A stretch of DNA of 34,537 nt from JBEKTY01 sp049515555 (GTDB lineage: Bacteria; Planctomycetota; Planctomycetia; Pirellulales; Thermoguttaceae), in the NCBI GenBank assembly GCA_049515555.1, contig JBEKTY010000083.1, positions 1 to 34,537 on the forward strand, read 5' to 3'. The stretch's first letter is position 1. Every line of letters begins with the position of its first letter. Below the pieces are notes generated by a model. That model saw only the letters and a program-made list of their open reading frames with translations, made no database searches and had not been told where the DNA came from. The position numbers were made by a program, and so were the translations under genes. Positions 1-8,512 of this stretch are shown one piece after another.

Positions 1-1
1 G

Positions 2-112
2 CTCATCGGGATCGAGTCGGAAGGGCAGGTCCCCAAGAAGTGGAATATCTCCCGGTTCTTGATTGTCTTGGGCCAGGAGCCGCACCGCGGCGAAATGCGG
101 AACCTTACCGAT
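2..112 (+). pseudogene. C-terminal or internal fragment of an unidentified gene at the left edge
   Basis: The frame starting at base 2 has G or C at nearly every third codon position up to about base 105, like the real genes of this window, and reads IESEGQVPKKWNISRFLIVL and onward. After that the coding character fades and no stop codon follows until 472, where the sequence has become repeat-like (a gctcgctgcgctcgaccc stretch near 153-172). This suggests the 3' part of a gene that was truncated by a rearrangement. I do not recognise the protein. It may also be noise, because only about 37 codons are visible. Confidence 0.3.
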
Positions 113-298
113 CCTGCTGGAAGAGGCCCAGGCCACCTGATCTCTTGGTGGGGCTCGCTGCGCTCGACCCACCCTACTATATATATCTGGCCCACACCGA
201 ATAGTTATGTGCGGGATTCCTCTTGCGGCGCCGGCAGGGAGGCATTACAATCCTGCCGTCCTTCTTTTCCCTTTTGGTGGGGACGGGTGGCACGGGTG

Positions 299-319
299 GC
301 ACGGGCATCTTGCCCGTGC
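299..319. repeat. Short perfect hairpin upstream of the transporter
   Basis: Two 9-base arms, gcacgggca and tgcccgtgc, flank a 3-base loop. The preceding bases repeat gggtggcac twice. It lies about 100 bp before the transporter start and has no T-run, so it looks like a dispersed palindromic repeat and not a terminator. Confidence 0.55.
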
Positions 320-417
320 TTTGGAAAGCATTGGCGCAGCATCAGTGCCGCCCAACCGGTCGGCCGGAGGGATGGAACAGGGGGCGCGCCTCCGATCTTC
401 TTTCGGGACAACGCTTT

Positions 418-3282
418 ATGTCGGCGGAAGGGAATCCGCAGACGGAACCGTCCTTGCTGGAACGGCCAATGATGGCCGTTACGGCCTTGGTGCTGCGCTT
501 CCCGGTCGCGACCGTGCTCCTCTCCGTGCTGCTGGCCGTGGGGGCGATCGGCTGGGCTGGCCATAGTCTGTCGCTCCGCAACAGCCGGGCCGACCTGCTC
601 AACCCCAACAGCGCCTATCATCACCGCTGGCTGGAGTATGTCAACGAATTCGGCGATCAGGACGACGTGCTGCTGGTCGTCCACGGCAAGGATCGGGCGG
701 CGGTTGTGCCCGTGCTGGACGAGTTGGCCCTCATGCTGGAGCACCAGCCGAAGCTCTTCCGATCGGTCTTTCACAAGGTCGATCTGGCCCGACTGCGGGC
801 CAAGGGGCTTTACTATCTAGACTTGCCCCGCTTGCAGCAGATCGAGGGCTTTTTGAACCAGGCCCAGCCGGTGTTGGAGGGGAACTGGTCGGCGCTGAAC
901 GTGGGTGGGCAGTTGGCCTGGCTCGTCGAGGGATTGCAGCGGGGTGATATGGGGACCCTGGCGGGACTGGGCGACGGTCGGGCCCAACAAGCCCAATCGA
1001 TCGAGGTCTTGGCCACCGCCCTGGGTCGCCCCGGCCCCTATCAGTCGCCCTACCCGGATATGTCCGGCATCCTCGCCGCAACGCCCCGCGATGGTGTCGC
1101 GGGGATTGCCGCCGGCCGCTCTGCGGGGCCTTCGGAAGCGCCATTGGCGCAGGAAGAGCCAGACCACGGCGGATACCTGATGGCCAGCGGTGATCGGGTG
1201 GGCATGGTCACGTTCTGCCTGGTCAAGGACCCCGGCGGCAGCAGCCTCACCGAGTACGCCGGCGCGATCGCCGAGCTGCGGCGGATCGTGGCCAACGCCA
1301 AGGCCCGGCATCCGGAAACCTGGATCGGTCTGACCGGCATCCCGATGATGGAAAACGACGAGATGGAGGCCAGCCAACGGGCGATGACGTGGGCGGGCAT
1401 CCTGTCGCTCGTCGGCGTGGCCCTGCTGTACATCGCCGGCTTCGGCTGCGTGCGGCACCCCATGATGGCCCTGGCGGCCCTGCTGCTGCCTATGGTCTGG
1501 TCCTTCGGCTACATCGTGATGACCGTCGGGCATTTGAACATCCTCAGCAGTGCGTTTGCGACGATCGTGATCGGGCTGGGCAGCGACTACGGCGTGTATC
1601 ACATCGCCCGCTATCTCCGCCTGCGGGCCGAGAACGTGCCCACCCGCGCCGCTTTGATGGAGACGACGCGGAGCATCGGGCCGGGCGTGACCACCAGTGC
1701 CGTGGCCACGGCGCTGGCGTTCTACACGATCGGGCTGAGCGAGTTTCCGGGCATCGCCGAGCTGGGGATCATCGCCGGCGGGGGGATTTTGCTGTGCTGG
1801 ATCGCGGCCCTCACCACGTTGCCGGCCATGATCCAGTGGTCGGATGCCAAACGGCCGCCGTGGCGGGCCCCCGCCCCGCTGGACGTTTACGCCTGGCTCC
1901 GCCCGCTGGCCGAGCGGCCCACCCTGATGGTGGCCGGCTATCTCATCCTGACCGCCGTGTTCTGCCTGGGCCTGGGCCGGCTGTGGTACGACCACAACCT
2001 GCTGAACCTCCAGGCCGCGGGGCTGGAAAGCGTCGAGCTCGAGAAGCAATTGCTGCGGCAGAACGATTTCAGCTCGTCGTTCGCCGTGTCGGTGGCCCGC
2101 AGCCGCGAGGAGCTCGTCGAGCGCAAGCGGCAGTTTCTCGACCCGGCCCGCTGCCCCATGGTCGATTCGGTCAAGGAGATCGTCTCGTACTTCCCGGCCG
2201 AGCCGGAGTCCAAGCGCCCGGTCGTGCGGCGGATCAACCAGCGCCTGTCGGCCTTGCCGGAGCACGTGCAGCCGATCCCCGTCGTGCCGCCCGAGGCCCT
2301 GGACCAGGCCCTCAAGCGGCTCCAGCAGTTCATGACCCTGGCCGGCAAGGCCAAGGAAGCGGAATCGGTCGAGCGGATCCGCACCCTGGTGCGGGCCCTG
2401 CCGAAGGCCGAATACTTCCGCCGCCTGGCCACCTTTCAGCAGTCAATGGCGGCCGATCTGCTGGAGCGGCTATATGCCCTGCGGGCAGTGGCCGGCCCGG
2501 AGCCGCCCCGCTTCGCCGATCTGCCCGAGGCGCTGCTCTCGCGCTTCGTCGGAAAGCACGGCTGCTTCGCCATGCAGATCTACACCAAGGCCGACATCTG
2601 GAACATGGACGCCATGCAGCAGTTCGTCCGCCAGGTGCGGAGCGTCGACCCGGACGTCACCGGCAACCCGCTGCAAGTCTACGAGTCGTCGCTGCGGATG
2701 AAATCGGGTTATGAGAAAGGCGCCATCTACGGCATCCTCGTGGTAGTGCTGGTCGTCTATCTCGACTTCCAGAGCGTGAGCATGACCCTCCTGGCGCTGG
2801 CCCCCCTGGTCCTGTCGAAGCTGCAACTGTTCGGCCTGATGGGCCTCCTCAACATTCCGCTCAACCCGGCGAACATGATCGTGCTGCCGCTGGTGCTGGG
2901 CATCGGGGTCGATACGGGCGTGCAGATCGTGCACGACTACCTCCGCGAGCCCTATCCGTACCGCATGTGCCCCTCGACGGCCGGGGCGATCGTGGTCAAC
3001 ACGCTGATGAACATCGTGGGCTTCGGCGGGCTGATGATCGCCTCCCACCGCGGCCTGCACAGCCTGGGCCGCGTGCTGACCCTGGGCATGGCCTGCTGCC
3101 TGGCCAGCGCCCTGGTGATGCCCAGCCTGCTGCGAATCCTGCCCAACCTGAAGCCCAAACAGCGCTCCCGCGGTCAGCCGCGGGCGGCCGGCATGGGCGA
3201 TTCCGGGCTGGACCTCTCCCGCCCGCCGATCGAGCCCCGGATGGTCCGCACTCCGGCCATCCGCCGCCGCGGGGCGGCCTGA
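418..3282 (+). CDS. MMPL/RND-family transporter, possibly HpnN-like hopanoid or lipid exporter
   Basis: About 954 residues with the duplicated RND/MMPL architecture. A membrane segment lies near residues 20-40, followed by a large periplasmic loop, about five membrane segments near 395-545, a second anchor and loop, and a last helix bundle near 840-940. Each half has the glycine/aspartate motif of the family: GLGSDYGVYHIARY in the first and GIGVDTGVQIVHDY in the second. The family uses the proton gradient to move lipids or hydrophobic molecules to the outer membrane. The length and the loop after the first helix (NPNSAYHHRW) fit the hopanoid-associated HpnN group, but no hopanoid genes are near, so the substrate is inferred. 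The ATG at 418 is preferred because the frame upstream runs through hairpin repeats (299-319). The ribosome site there is weak, and an ATG a few codons inside is possible. No operon partner is visible. Confidence 0.88.
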   Translation: MSAEGNPQTEPSLLERPMMAVTALVLRFPVATVLLSVLLAVGAIGWAGHSLSLRNSRADLLNPNSAYHHRWLEYVNEFGDQDDVLLVVHGKDRAAVVPVLDELALMLEHQPKLFRSVFHKVDLARLRAKGLYYLDLPRLQQIEGFLNQAQPVLEGNWSALNVGGQLAWLVEGLQRGDMGTLAGLGDGRAQQAQSIEVLATALGRPGPYQSPYPDMSGILAATPRDGVAGIAAGRSAGPSEAPLAQEEPDHGGYLMASGDRVGMVTFCLVKDPGGSSLTEYAGAIAELRRIVANAKARHPETWIGLTGIPMMENDEMEASQRAMTWAGILSLVGVALLYIAGFGCVRHPMMALAALLLPMVWSFGYIVMTVGHLNILSSAFATIVIGLGSDYGVYHIARYLRLRAENVPTRAALMETTRSIGPGVTTSAVATALAFYTIGLSEFPGIAELGIIAGGGILLCWIAALTTLPAMIQWSDAKRPPWRAPAPLDVYAWLRPLAERPTLMVAGYLILTAVFCLGLGRLWYDHNLLNLQAAGLESVELEKQLLRQNDFSSSFAVSVARSREELVERKRQFLDPARCPMVDSVKEIVSYFPAEPESKRPVVRRINQRLSALPEHVQPIPVVPPEALDQALKRLQQFMTLAGKAKEAESVERIRTLVRALPKAEYFRRLATFQQSMAADLLERLYALRAVAGPEPPRFADLPEALLSRFVGKHGCFAMQIYTKADIWNMDAMQQFVRQVRSVDPDVTGNPLQVYESSLRMKSGYEKGAIYGILVVVLVVYLDFQSVSMTLLALAPLVLSKLQLFGLMGLLNIPLNPANMIVLPLVLGIGVDTGVQIVHDYLREPYPYRMCPSTAGAIVVNTLMNIVGFGGLMIASHRGLHSLGRVLTLGMACCLASALVMPSLLRILPNLKPKQRSRGQPRAAGMGDSGLDLSRPPIEPRMVRTPAIRRRGAA

Positions 3283-3319
3283 AGGCCGGCGGCTGTAAGT
3301 GTTCACGGGCCGTGCTAAA

Positions 3320-3396
3320 GTAGCAGGCACACTCCGTGTGCCGTCCGCTGAAGCGGAAAAAGGCATGGCGGACGGCACACAGAGTGTGCCTGCTAC
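3320..3396. repeat. Inverted repeat, 29-base arms with one mismatch
   Basis: Arms 3320-3348 and 3368-3396 both carry gtagcaggcacactc-type sequence and are near-perfect reverse complements around a 19-base loop. It lies just past the transporter stop. A second element with the same layout (a GCACAC-rich arm pair starting with gtag) sits at 8406-8460, so this is a dispersed palindromic family. A terminator role is unlikely because no T-run follows. Confidence 0.75.
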
Positions 3397-3475
3397 CTTC
3401 TATGCCGTGAACGGTTACCGGCGGCTACGCGCCCCTCAGAACCGGCCGAAAAATAAGTTCCGCATTTCCCGTATT

Positions 3476-3519
3476 CCTCTCGCTCCGCGAGAGGCGGGGC
3501 ATCACGCTCCAGCGTGATG
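3476..3519. repeat. Two adjacent short hairpins (REP-like pair)
   Basis: cctctcgc/gcgagagg (3476-3494, loop tcc) is followed after five bases by catcacgct/agcgtgatg (3500-3519). Paired hairpins of this kind resemble REP doublets. They lie about 30 bp past the stop of the minus-strand phosphoesterase gene and could help end transcripts, but no T-run is present. Confidence 0.5.
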
Positions 3520-3547
3520 AGTACGGAACCTATTTGTCGGCCCATAC

Positions 3548-5374
3548 TCAGTCGCCCGGGGACTTCATTGGCGATCCGTAATTGGCGATCTTCGCCTGCA
3601 TTTCGGGGCTCAATTGCTTCACAAGCTCGGCATTGTAAGCATGGGAAGTGGTATCGGCGAGGATGGCGGGCGTGGCGCCGAATATCCGCGCGACGCCGAT
3701 CGCATACCCTCGCGACTTTGCCGCGGGCGACCCGGCCCTCACCGCGGGATCGACATCGGTGGTAATGATCGAAATTGTATTGTCGCCGTTGCGGCGGATC
3801 TCGAAGGTCCGCAACTGCTGCGGAAAATCCCGGAGCGACGCCGTCTCGATCTCCCAGAAGCTCCGCTCGGGATGGTCCTTGAAATCAGCGGCATTATTCG
3901 GTTGCGCGGTAACGGTGTTCAGGTGACGATGTCCCGCGATCCACAGGATGAGATTCGGATAGGAGTGGAGCGTGGCGAGCAACTGGTCCTCAGCAGACGT
4001 GTTGTAGAAAGCATGAGTGGGCGTATTGTCGGTGAGGCTCGCTTGCGGCTTGATCGGGATATGCGCCGCGATGATCATGAGCTTGCCTTCGTCCTGCCCC
4101 TTCTGGAGCTCGCTGTTCAGCCAGTCCAGCCGGGTCTGGTCGAGACCACCGGTGCCGTAATAAAATGGGCCGCCTAGCTTGTCATTCCTCTTGTTCGTAT
4201 CGTCGAGCACGATGACCTTGATCGGCAGATCCGACTTGGGCTCGAAGGCATAGCAGGCAAAGTCCTTGTCCAGATTGGCCTGGGTGAAGCCGTGACCGAC
4301 CGGGTTGGAAGTGGTCGTGAAGAATTCGCGCATCCAATTCCGGGTTGTAGAATCACTTGTCACGAGGGAGTGGCGTTTCGGGTCGGCAACGACCGTTGGC
4401 GGCACGGGAAACTCCTTTTCCGGCCCTGCTCCGACGACGTTCCCGTAAGGAGTCGATCCGTCGACCACGCCCATATAGGCGCCGGTGTCATTTATGAAAT
4501 TCGGATCGGTTAAGATATTGCTGTTAATGTTGAGGATGGTATTCCCGATGTGGGCCCTCTGGAGTTTTGCATTATCGTAGCCGATGCCCGACCAGGACTG
4601 ATCGTGGTTGCCGACGACCTGAAACCAGGGGATGGCCTTGTCCAGCCCGGCGGCCTTGTAAGGTTTCTGATAATCGATGCTGTCGGCGCCGACATGCGCG
4701 CCGGAGCTGGCGGTGATGACCTTTCCGTCAAGGACATCGATAAACCATCGCAGTTCGTTATACTGGGTATTGTTTATGTCATCGCCGAGAGAGATGCCGA
4801 AATCGAAGGGCGATTTCTTATGTAATGCGTTGATCGTCTGGACGGCGGCATCGAGAACGTGGGTTGTCGAGAGAATGATTGGTGAATAGGAACCGGCGTC
4901 AAGCTTGCGAGAACTCGGACCAAACAAGGCGCTCCAGCCGGGGTAGATCGGCTGGGCCGGGGATTCCTTGTCGGTGACGTGAATGTCGCTGATGGCGAAG
5001 AACGTCAAGAGTCGCGCTGCATGGGGTGCGTTCGTATAGCCGGGCGCAAGTTCGGTCCGTTTGTCATAAGGTTGAAGATGACCGGGATCCTGGCTGTAAT
5101 TCGTACCGGGCCCGGCCTGCCAAGCGCTATAACCGTATTTCTCGTACAGCGGGACCTCTGCCGGGTTGACTTTGGGCGTGTCGGCAGATAGTCCGACGGG
5201 GAGGATCTGCTGTTGGGCCGTCGTAAAAACATCCTTGGCGATCGGCCATTCGGCGGCCTGCCGGTCGGTGGGATCGCCCCATCCACCGATGTCGCCACAT
5301 ACACATCCCGCTAGTTGTAATTGGAGCATGAGCGCAAAACTCAACGTGAAAAGCCTATGATTCCTGTCGCCCAT
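3548..5374 (-). CDS. Lipoprotein calcineurin-like metallophosphoesterase, likely TIGR03768 (RPA4764) type
   Basis: The 608-residue product starts with a lipoprotein signal: a hydrophobic run ending in LAGC, with Cys24 as the lipidated residue. The metallophosphoesterase motifs follow in order: D130-x-H132 (SDIHVTD), GDD near 197, GNHD at 255-258, AAHIP with His438 and GHRH at 481-484. These residues bind the two metal ions of the family. The long insertions and wording such as ELRWFIDVLDGKVI resemble the TIGR03768 group of secreted phosphoesterases; the substrate is unknown. It probably acts at the outer face of the inner membrane or in the outer membrane. GGGGA eight bases before the ATG supports the start. 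Its base composition is clearly lower in GC, with more A/T in third positions than its neighbours, which suggests horizontal transfer. It is transcribed in the same direction as nothing upstream except the TPR gene, 97 bp away. Confidence 0.9.
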   Translation of the reverse strand: MGDRNHRLFTLSFALMLQLQLAGCVCGDIGGWGDPTDRQAAEWPIAKDVFTTAQQQILPVGLSADTPKVNPAEVPLYEKYGYSAWQAGPGTNYSQDPGHLQPYDKRTELAPGYTNAPHAARLLTFFAISDIHVTDKESPAQPIYPGWSALFGPSSRKLDAGSYSPIILSTTHVLDAAVQTINALHKKSPFDFGISLGDDINNTQYNELRWFIDVLDGKVITASSGAHVGADSIDYQKPYKAAGLDKAIPWFQVVGNHDQSWSGIGYDNAKLQRAHIGNTILNINSNILTDPNFINDTGAYMGVVDGSTPYGNVVGAGPEKEFPVPPTVVADPKRHSLVTSDSTTRNWMREFFTTTSNPVGHGFTQANLDKDFACYAFEPKSDLPIKVIVLDDTNKRNDKLGGPFYYGTGGLDQTRLDWLNSELQKGQDEGKLMIIAAHIPIKPQASLTDNTPTHAFYNTSAEDQLLATLHSYPNLILWIAGHRHLNTVTAQPNNAADFKDHPERSFWEIETASLRDFPQQLRTFEIRRNGDNTISIITTDVDPAVRAGSPAAKSRGYAIGVARIFGATPAILADTTSHAYNAELVKQLSPEMQAKIANYGSPMKSPGD

Positions 5375-5471
5375 GTTTCAAATCCCCGATCGAAATGAAA
5401 TTCCACGCGCTAGACGTTCTTAGATTCTCTTGGAAGAGCGGGTTGCCTGACTTCGTGCTTGGGGCCCCCGT

Positions 5472-7223
5472 TCACTTGCCGAATGTCAACCCGGGATCAC
5501 TCGGATTGTCGCCCGCCAGCTTGAAGTTGAAGCGGTTGTCGGAGAGCAGCGTCACCTGGCCGACCATCACCGGGCTGTTGCCTTCCTTGAGGATCAAAAG
5601 GTTGTCCGCCACCGTATAGGCGCCGCTAAACTCCTGCGGCTTGTCCTTCTGGGCGAACTTCCACGTGTACTTGGCATCCTGCCCAAGGCTCAGGGTGATG
5701 GTTGTCCCGTCTGCGCGGGTGGACGTCCACACGCCGGTGACAGCAGAAGCATCTATCGGCTTGGCGGGAGTGGCGGCCGCGGCGGGGGCCGGCGGCTGTC
5801 CGGCGGCCGTCGGCGTTATCGCGCTCAAAAGCTGGGCGGACAACTGATCTTGGGGATTCAGTTGTACCGCCGCCCTGAATTGCTCTGCGGCCGCGTCGTT
5901 GTGCCCGCCGGTCATGTAGTGGTACGCCAGTAAGAACCGCGCCTCGGCCACATTCGGGTTGGACGCCACATACTGCTCCAAGGCGCGGAGCTGCCCCGAA
6001 TAGACGTCCGCGCGGGGATAAAAGCTGCTCAGCGTGGCCCAATTCCAACCGGGACCGACCGACAGCACGGCATACACCGGCCCCGCCGCTTCCTTGTAGC
6101 GCTGCAGGGCGAACAGCGCCAGCCCGCGGAACTCATGCGCCGCGGCGCTATTGGGCAGCCGGGCGATGGCCTGGTCGCACTTGGCAAGCGCGCCGCTGTA
6201 ATCGCCGGGGGTAAAGGCCGCCCGTGCGGCATCGAGCAGTTCCATCGCCTGGTCCGTGGGCGTCGGCTGGTTAGCACTGGCCGGTGCTCCGGCCGACTGG
6301 GGCCCCGATTGTACGACCGTGACGGGAGGCGCGGCCAACACAATCGGTTGCGAGTAATCGACCGTTGTGTCGCCAACGACCACGGGAGCGGAGCAGTACG
6401 GGTTGTAGTGCGGCCAGTAGCCCCAAGACCAAGGCGTGGCGGCGGCGACCCCCGTTGCGAACCCGGCGCCCCATGCGGCCGGGCCATTAGACCAGCCATT
6501 GTTCCAGTTGTTGGGCCAGTTCCCGTGGTACCAACTCGGGTTGGCGCCCGGCCCCGGACCCGGATTCGGATTGGGACCAGGGCCCGGATGCGGCCATGGG
6601 TTCGGGTTGGGACCGGGACCGGGATGGGGGCCGGGATGGGGGCCAGGATTGGGATGCGGACCGGGATGCGGCCACGGGTTCGGACCAGGGCCAGGAGTTG
6701 GATTCGGAGCGGGATGCCAGGGGCTCGGATTAGGACCGGGGCCGGGATGGGGGCCAGGATTGGGACCGGGGCCGGGATTGGGATTCGGAGCGGGATGCAG
6801 CAGCCCCGGACTCGGACTGGGGCCAGGATTGGGATCAGGGCCAGGATGGGGAATAGGTCCCGCAGCGGGGCCGGTGTGCGAACCTTCCCCCGAGTTGAAA
6901 GAGGGGTATGGCCGATCAAGGACGTTGGGACGAGACTGATTGGAAAAAGGCGAGCGATTGTCCGGAAACCGGTTCGTGCCGCCTTCGCCGCGAAAGCCGC
7001 CTTGGTTGCCGTTGCGATATTCGCCCTCGCCGCCGCGACGGGGGAACTCTCGCTCGCCACCGCGAAACTCGCCTTCGCCACTGCGAAATTCGCCCTCACC
7101 ACCGCGGTCGGAGAATTCGCGCTCACCACCACGGAATTCACCTCCGCCTCGGCCTGCCGCCTGGCTCGAAAGAAACAAGACGATCATCGTAGCGGAGAAT
7201 AGCGCCTTCAAACCGGTGTTCAT
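5472..7223 (-). CDS. Secreted TPR protein with GGE repeats and a long Pro/Gly tract
   Basis: The 583-residue product begins with a signal peptide (LFSATMIVLFLSSQAAG). Residues 25-82 are low-complexity GGEFRGGERE-type repeats. Residues about 120-227 are an almost pure Pro/Gly/Asn/His tract built from PGPNP and PHPGP units, followed by a Trp/Asn-rich segment near 230-275. Residues 325-470 look like three or four tetratricopeptide repeats (for example GDYSGALAKCDQAIARLPNS). The last 90 residues form a compact beta-rich domain (GVWTSTRADGTTITLSLGQD) that may be lipocalin-like. This suggests an envelope protein with a flexible linker and a protein-binding module; its partner is unknown. The ATG at 7223 is chosen over an upstream start in the same frame because it follows GGGAGA at a good distance and opens the signal peptide, and because the longer frame runs into an inverted repeat. 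Confidence 0.82.
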   Translation of the reverse strand: MNTGLKALFSATMIVLFLSSQAAGRGGGEFRGGEREFSDRGGEGEFRSGEGEFRGGEREFPRRGGEGEYRNGNQGGFRGEGGTNRFPDNRSPFSNQSRPNVLDRPYPSFNSGEGSHTGPAAGPIPHPGPDPNPGPSPSPGLLHPAPNPNPGPGPNPGPHPGPGPNPSPWHPAPNPTPGPGPNPWPHPGPHPNPGPHPGPHPGPGPNPNPWPHPGPGPNPNPGPGPGANPSWYHGNWPNNWNNGWSNGPAAWGAGFATGVAAATPWSWGYWPHYNPYCSAPVVVGDTTVDYSQPIVLAAPPVTVVQSGPQSAGAPASANQPTPTDQAMELLDAARAAFTPGDYSGALAKCDQAIARLPNSAAAHEFRGLALFALQRYKEAAGPVYAVLSVGPGWNWATLSSFYPRADVYSGQLRALEQYVASNPNVAEARFLLAYHYMTGGHNDAAAEQFRAAVQLNPQDQLSAQLLSAITPTAAGQPPAPAAAATPAKPIDASAVTGVWTSTRADGTTITLSLGQDAKYTWKFAQKDKPQEFSGAYTVADNLLILKEGNSPVMVGQVTLLSDNRFNFKLAGDNPSDPGLTFGK

Positions 7224-7257
7224 GTTAGTTCTCCCGTTGGGGCGATAGACGCATGGA

Positions 7258-7384
7258 CTAAATGACCTTGCATGATCTTGGGAGGGAAAAAGGGGACAGG
7301 CACCATTTGCCGGAACGGCCCGGAGGGTGCTTCGCACAAATGGTGCCTGTCCCCTTTTTCCCGGAATCCCGCAAGGTCATTTAG
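7258..7384. repeat. Nested palindromic element (MITE/REP-like), 14- and 26-base arms
   Basis: The outer arms ctaaatgaccttgc (7258-7271) and its reverse complement (7371-7384) are perfect. The inner arms 7284-7309 and 7337-7362 are also perfect over 26 bases and contain aaaaaggggacaggcacc. Elements of this look are often mobilised in trans by RAYT (Y1-type) transposases in other bacteria; no such gene is in this window. It sits between the divergent TPR and GreA-like genes, 35 bp before the TPR start. Confidence 0.82.
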
Positions 7385-7567
7385 ACAACGATAGGTCGCA
7401 AACACACGGTCTGCAAAACGACTTTTCCGATAGAATGGGAAGCACGGGGGTTGGCCCGTGCGGCCTGGACCACCGGCGGCGTTGGGGGTATATACCCGCA
7501 CGGGGCTTGCGTGCGATTTTCGCCAAGCGAGAATGGGAGTATCCTCAGCCAATGAAGGGCTCTGCAA

Positions 7568-8077
7568 ATGTTGATGACGACAAGAGGCATCGAAGGTTTG
7601 CGAAAGAAGATCCGGCAGTTTGACGCGGAGTGTGCCCGAGCGCTCGCTCAGGCTGGCGAGTCTGCCCAGAACGATCCGAATCAATATCACGACAACTTCG
7701 AGTACGAAGAGGGAATGCGGCAGCACGGCATGTTGGGCAAACGCATCGCCGATCTGCTGGCAATCCTCGCTCAGGCGGTCCCGGCGCCTACGCCGGTCAA
7801 CACGGAAGCAGTCTGCCTGGGGCACGTCGTTAAGGTCCGGTTCCTGGACGACGGCGAGACCTCTGAATGGCTGGTATGCGGAGATGGGGAAGCATCGCTT
7901 TTCGAGAATGCTTGTTCGGTCACCAGTGAACTGGGCCAAACCCTGTTGGGGATGCGCGTGGGGCAGCGGCGGTCTTACCGCGTGCCAGACCGGTCCATCA
8001 CGGTCGAGGTCCTGGGAATTCGTATCGCCGAGGACCAGGATTTCGAGCTGCAGAATCTTCCCTTCGGCGGAAAGTGA
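7568..8077 (+). CDS. GreA/GreB-family transcript cleavage factor-like protein
   Basis: The 169-residue product has the two-part layout of Gre factors: an N-terminal helical hairpin (about 1-75) and a C-terminal FKBP-like domain (about 85-165). The hairpin contains NDPNQYHDNFEYEEG, which aligns with the tip of GreA (GDLKENAEY); the tip carries acidic residues that in true Gre proteins hold the Mg2+ in the RNA polymerase secondary channel. Here the tip region appears four residues longer. The C-terminal part has VKVRFLDDGETSEWLVCGDGE and GQTLLGMRVGQRRSYRV, like the Gre sequence in which the complex is tested for polymerase contact. It could be a genuine GreA, or one of the Gre-like paralogues that compete for the same channel. 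The ATG at 7568 follows GAAGGG at eight bases; the ATG two codons later is too far from it. Confidence 0.8.
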   Translation: MLMTTRGIEGLRKKIRQFDAECARALAQAGESAQNDPNQYHDNFEYEEGMRQHGMLGKRIADLLAILAQAVPAPTPVNTEAVCLGHVVKVRFLDDGETSEWLVCGDGEASLFENACSVTSELGQTLLGMRVGQRRSYRVPDRSITVEVLGIRIAEDQDFELQNLPFGGK

Positions 8078-8119
8078 GCTTCATTAGGGGACCGAACTGT
8101 TGCAAGAGTGCGACGTCGC

Positions 8120-8253
8120 GGTCTTTGGTCTTTGGTTTTTGGTCTTTGGTCTTTGGTCTTGGGTCTTCGGGCTTTGGACTTGGGACTTCCGCCGTCAGTT
8201 GTCAGTTGCCAGTTGTCAGTGTTCCGGTGTTTGCTGAACACTGAAGACTGAAC
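8120..8253. repeat. Three consecutive 7-bp tandem arrays
   Basis: 8120-8189 is ten units of ggtcttt and variants (ggtcttg, gggcttt, ggacttc). 8194-8221 is four units of gtcagtt. 8233-8253 is three units of actgaac type. All three keep a strict 7-base period although their sequences differ. They follow the GreA-like gene and are not coding. Confidence 0.85.
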
Positions 8254-8405
8254 GCATCTGTGGCCGGCAATTGCGGGTGCTCAGCGGCCTTGCCGTCATG
8301 GGCCGCCCCCGTCCGGCGAGCCGCGACTTGGGGAGGCGTGGACGGTGCGGCCGGCACGGCGACGGCGGCGTAGGGTCGGCCGGGGAATTACGTTGGCAAG
8401 ACTAT

Positions 8406-8460
8406 TGTAGCCGGCACACGCCGTGTGCCGGGTTTCCGCACACGGCGTGTGCGGACTACA
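8406..8460. repeat. Inverted repeat with GCACACGCCGTGTGC cores
   Basis: Arms tgtagccggcacacgccgtg and its imperfect reverse complement meet at a short centre. Each arm is itself palindromic (cacacggcgtgtg), so it can form a cruciform or two hairpins. It is related in layout to the element at 3320-3396. Confidence 0.7.
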
Positions 8461-8512
8461 TTGAAGCGCGGAAGAGAAAGGACTTTTGCGTTCCGAGCCG
8501 TTCAGTACCCAC

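Noticed and set aside
223..417. N-terminal extension of the transporter frame
   Set aside because: The extension runs through repeats (gggtggcac and the hairpin at 299-319) and has no helix or homologous segment.
817..2265. Long open frame on the minus strand opposite the transporter
   Set aside because: No domain-like segment or membrane helix; composition typical of an antisense shadow of GC-rich codons.
7284..7362. Attenuator or riboswitch considered for the strong hairpin before the TPR gene
   Set aside because: It has an outer palindrome as well and module copies elsewhere, so a dispersed element explains it better.
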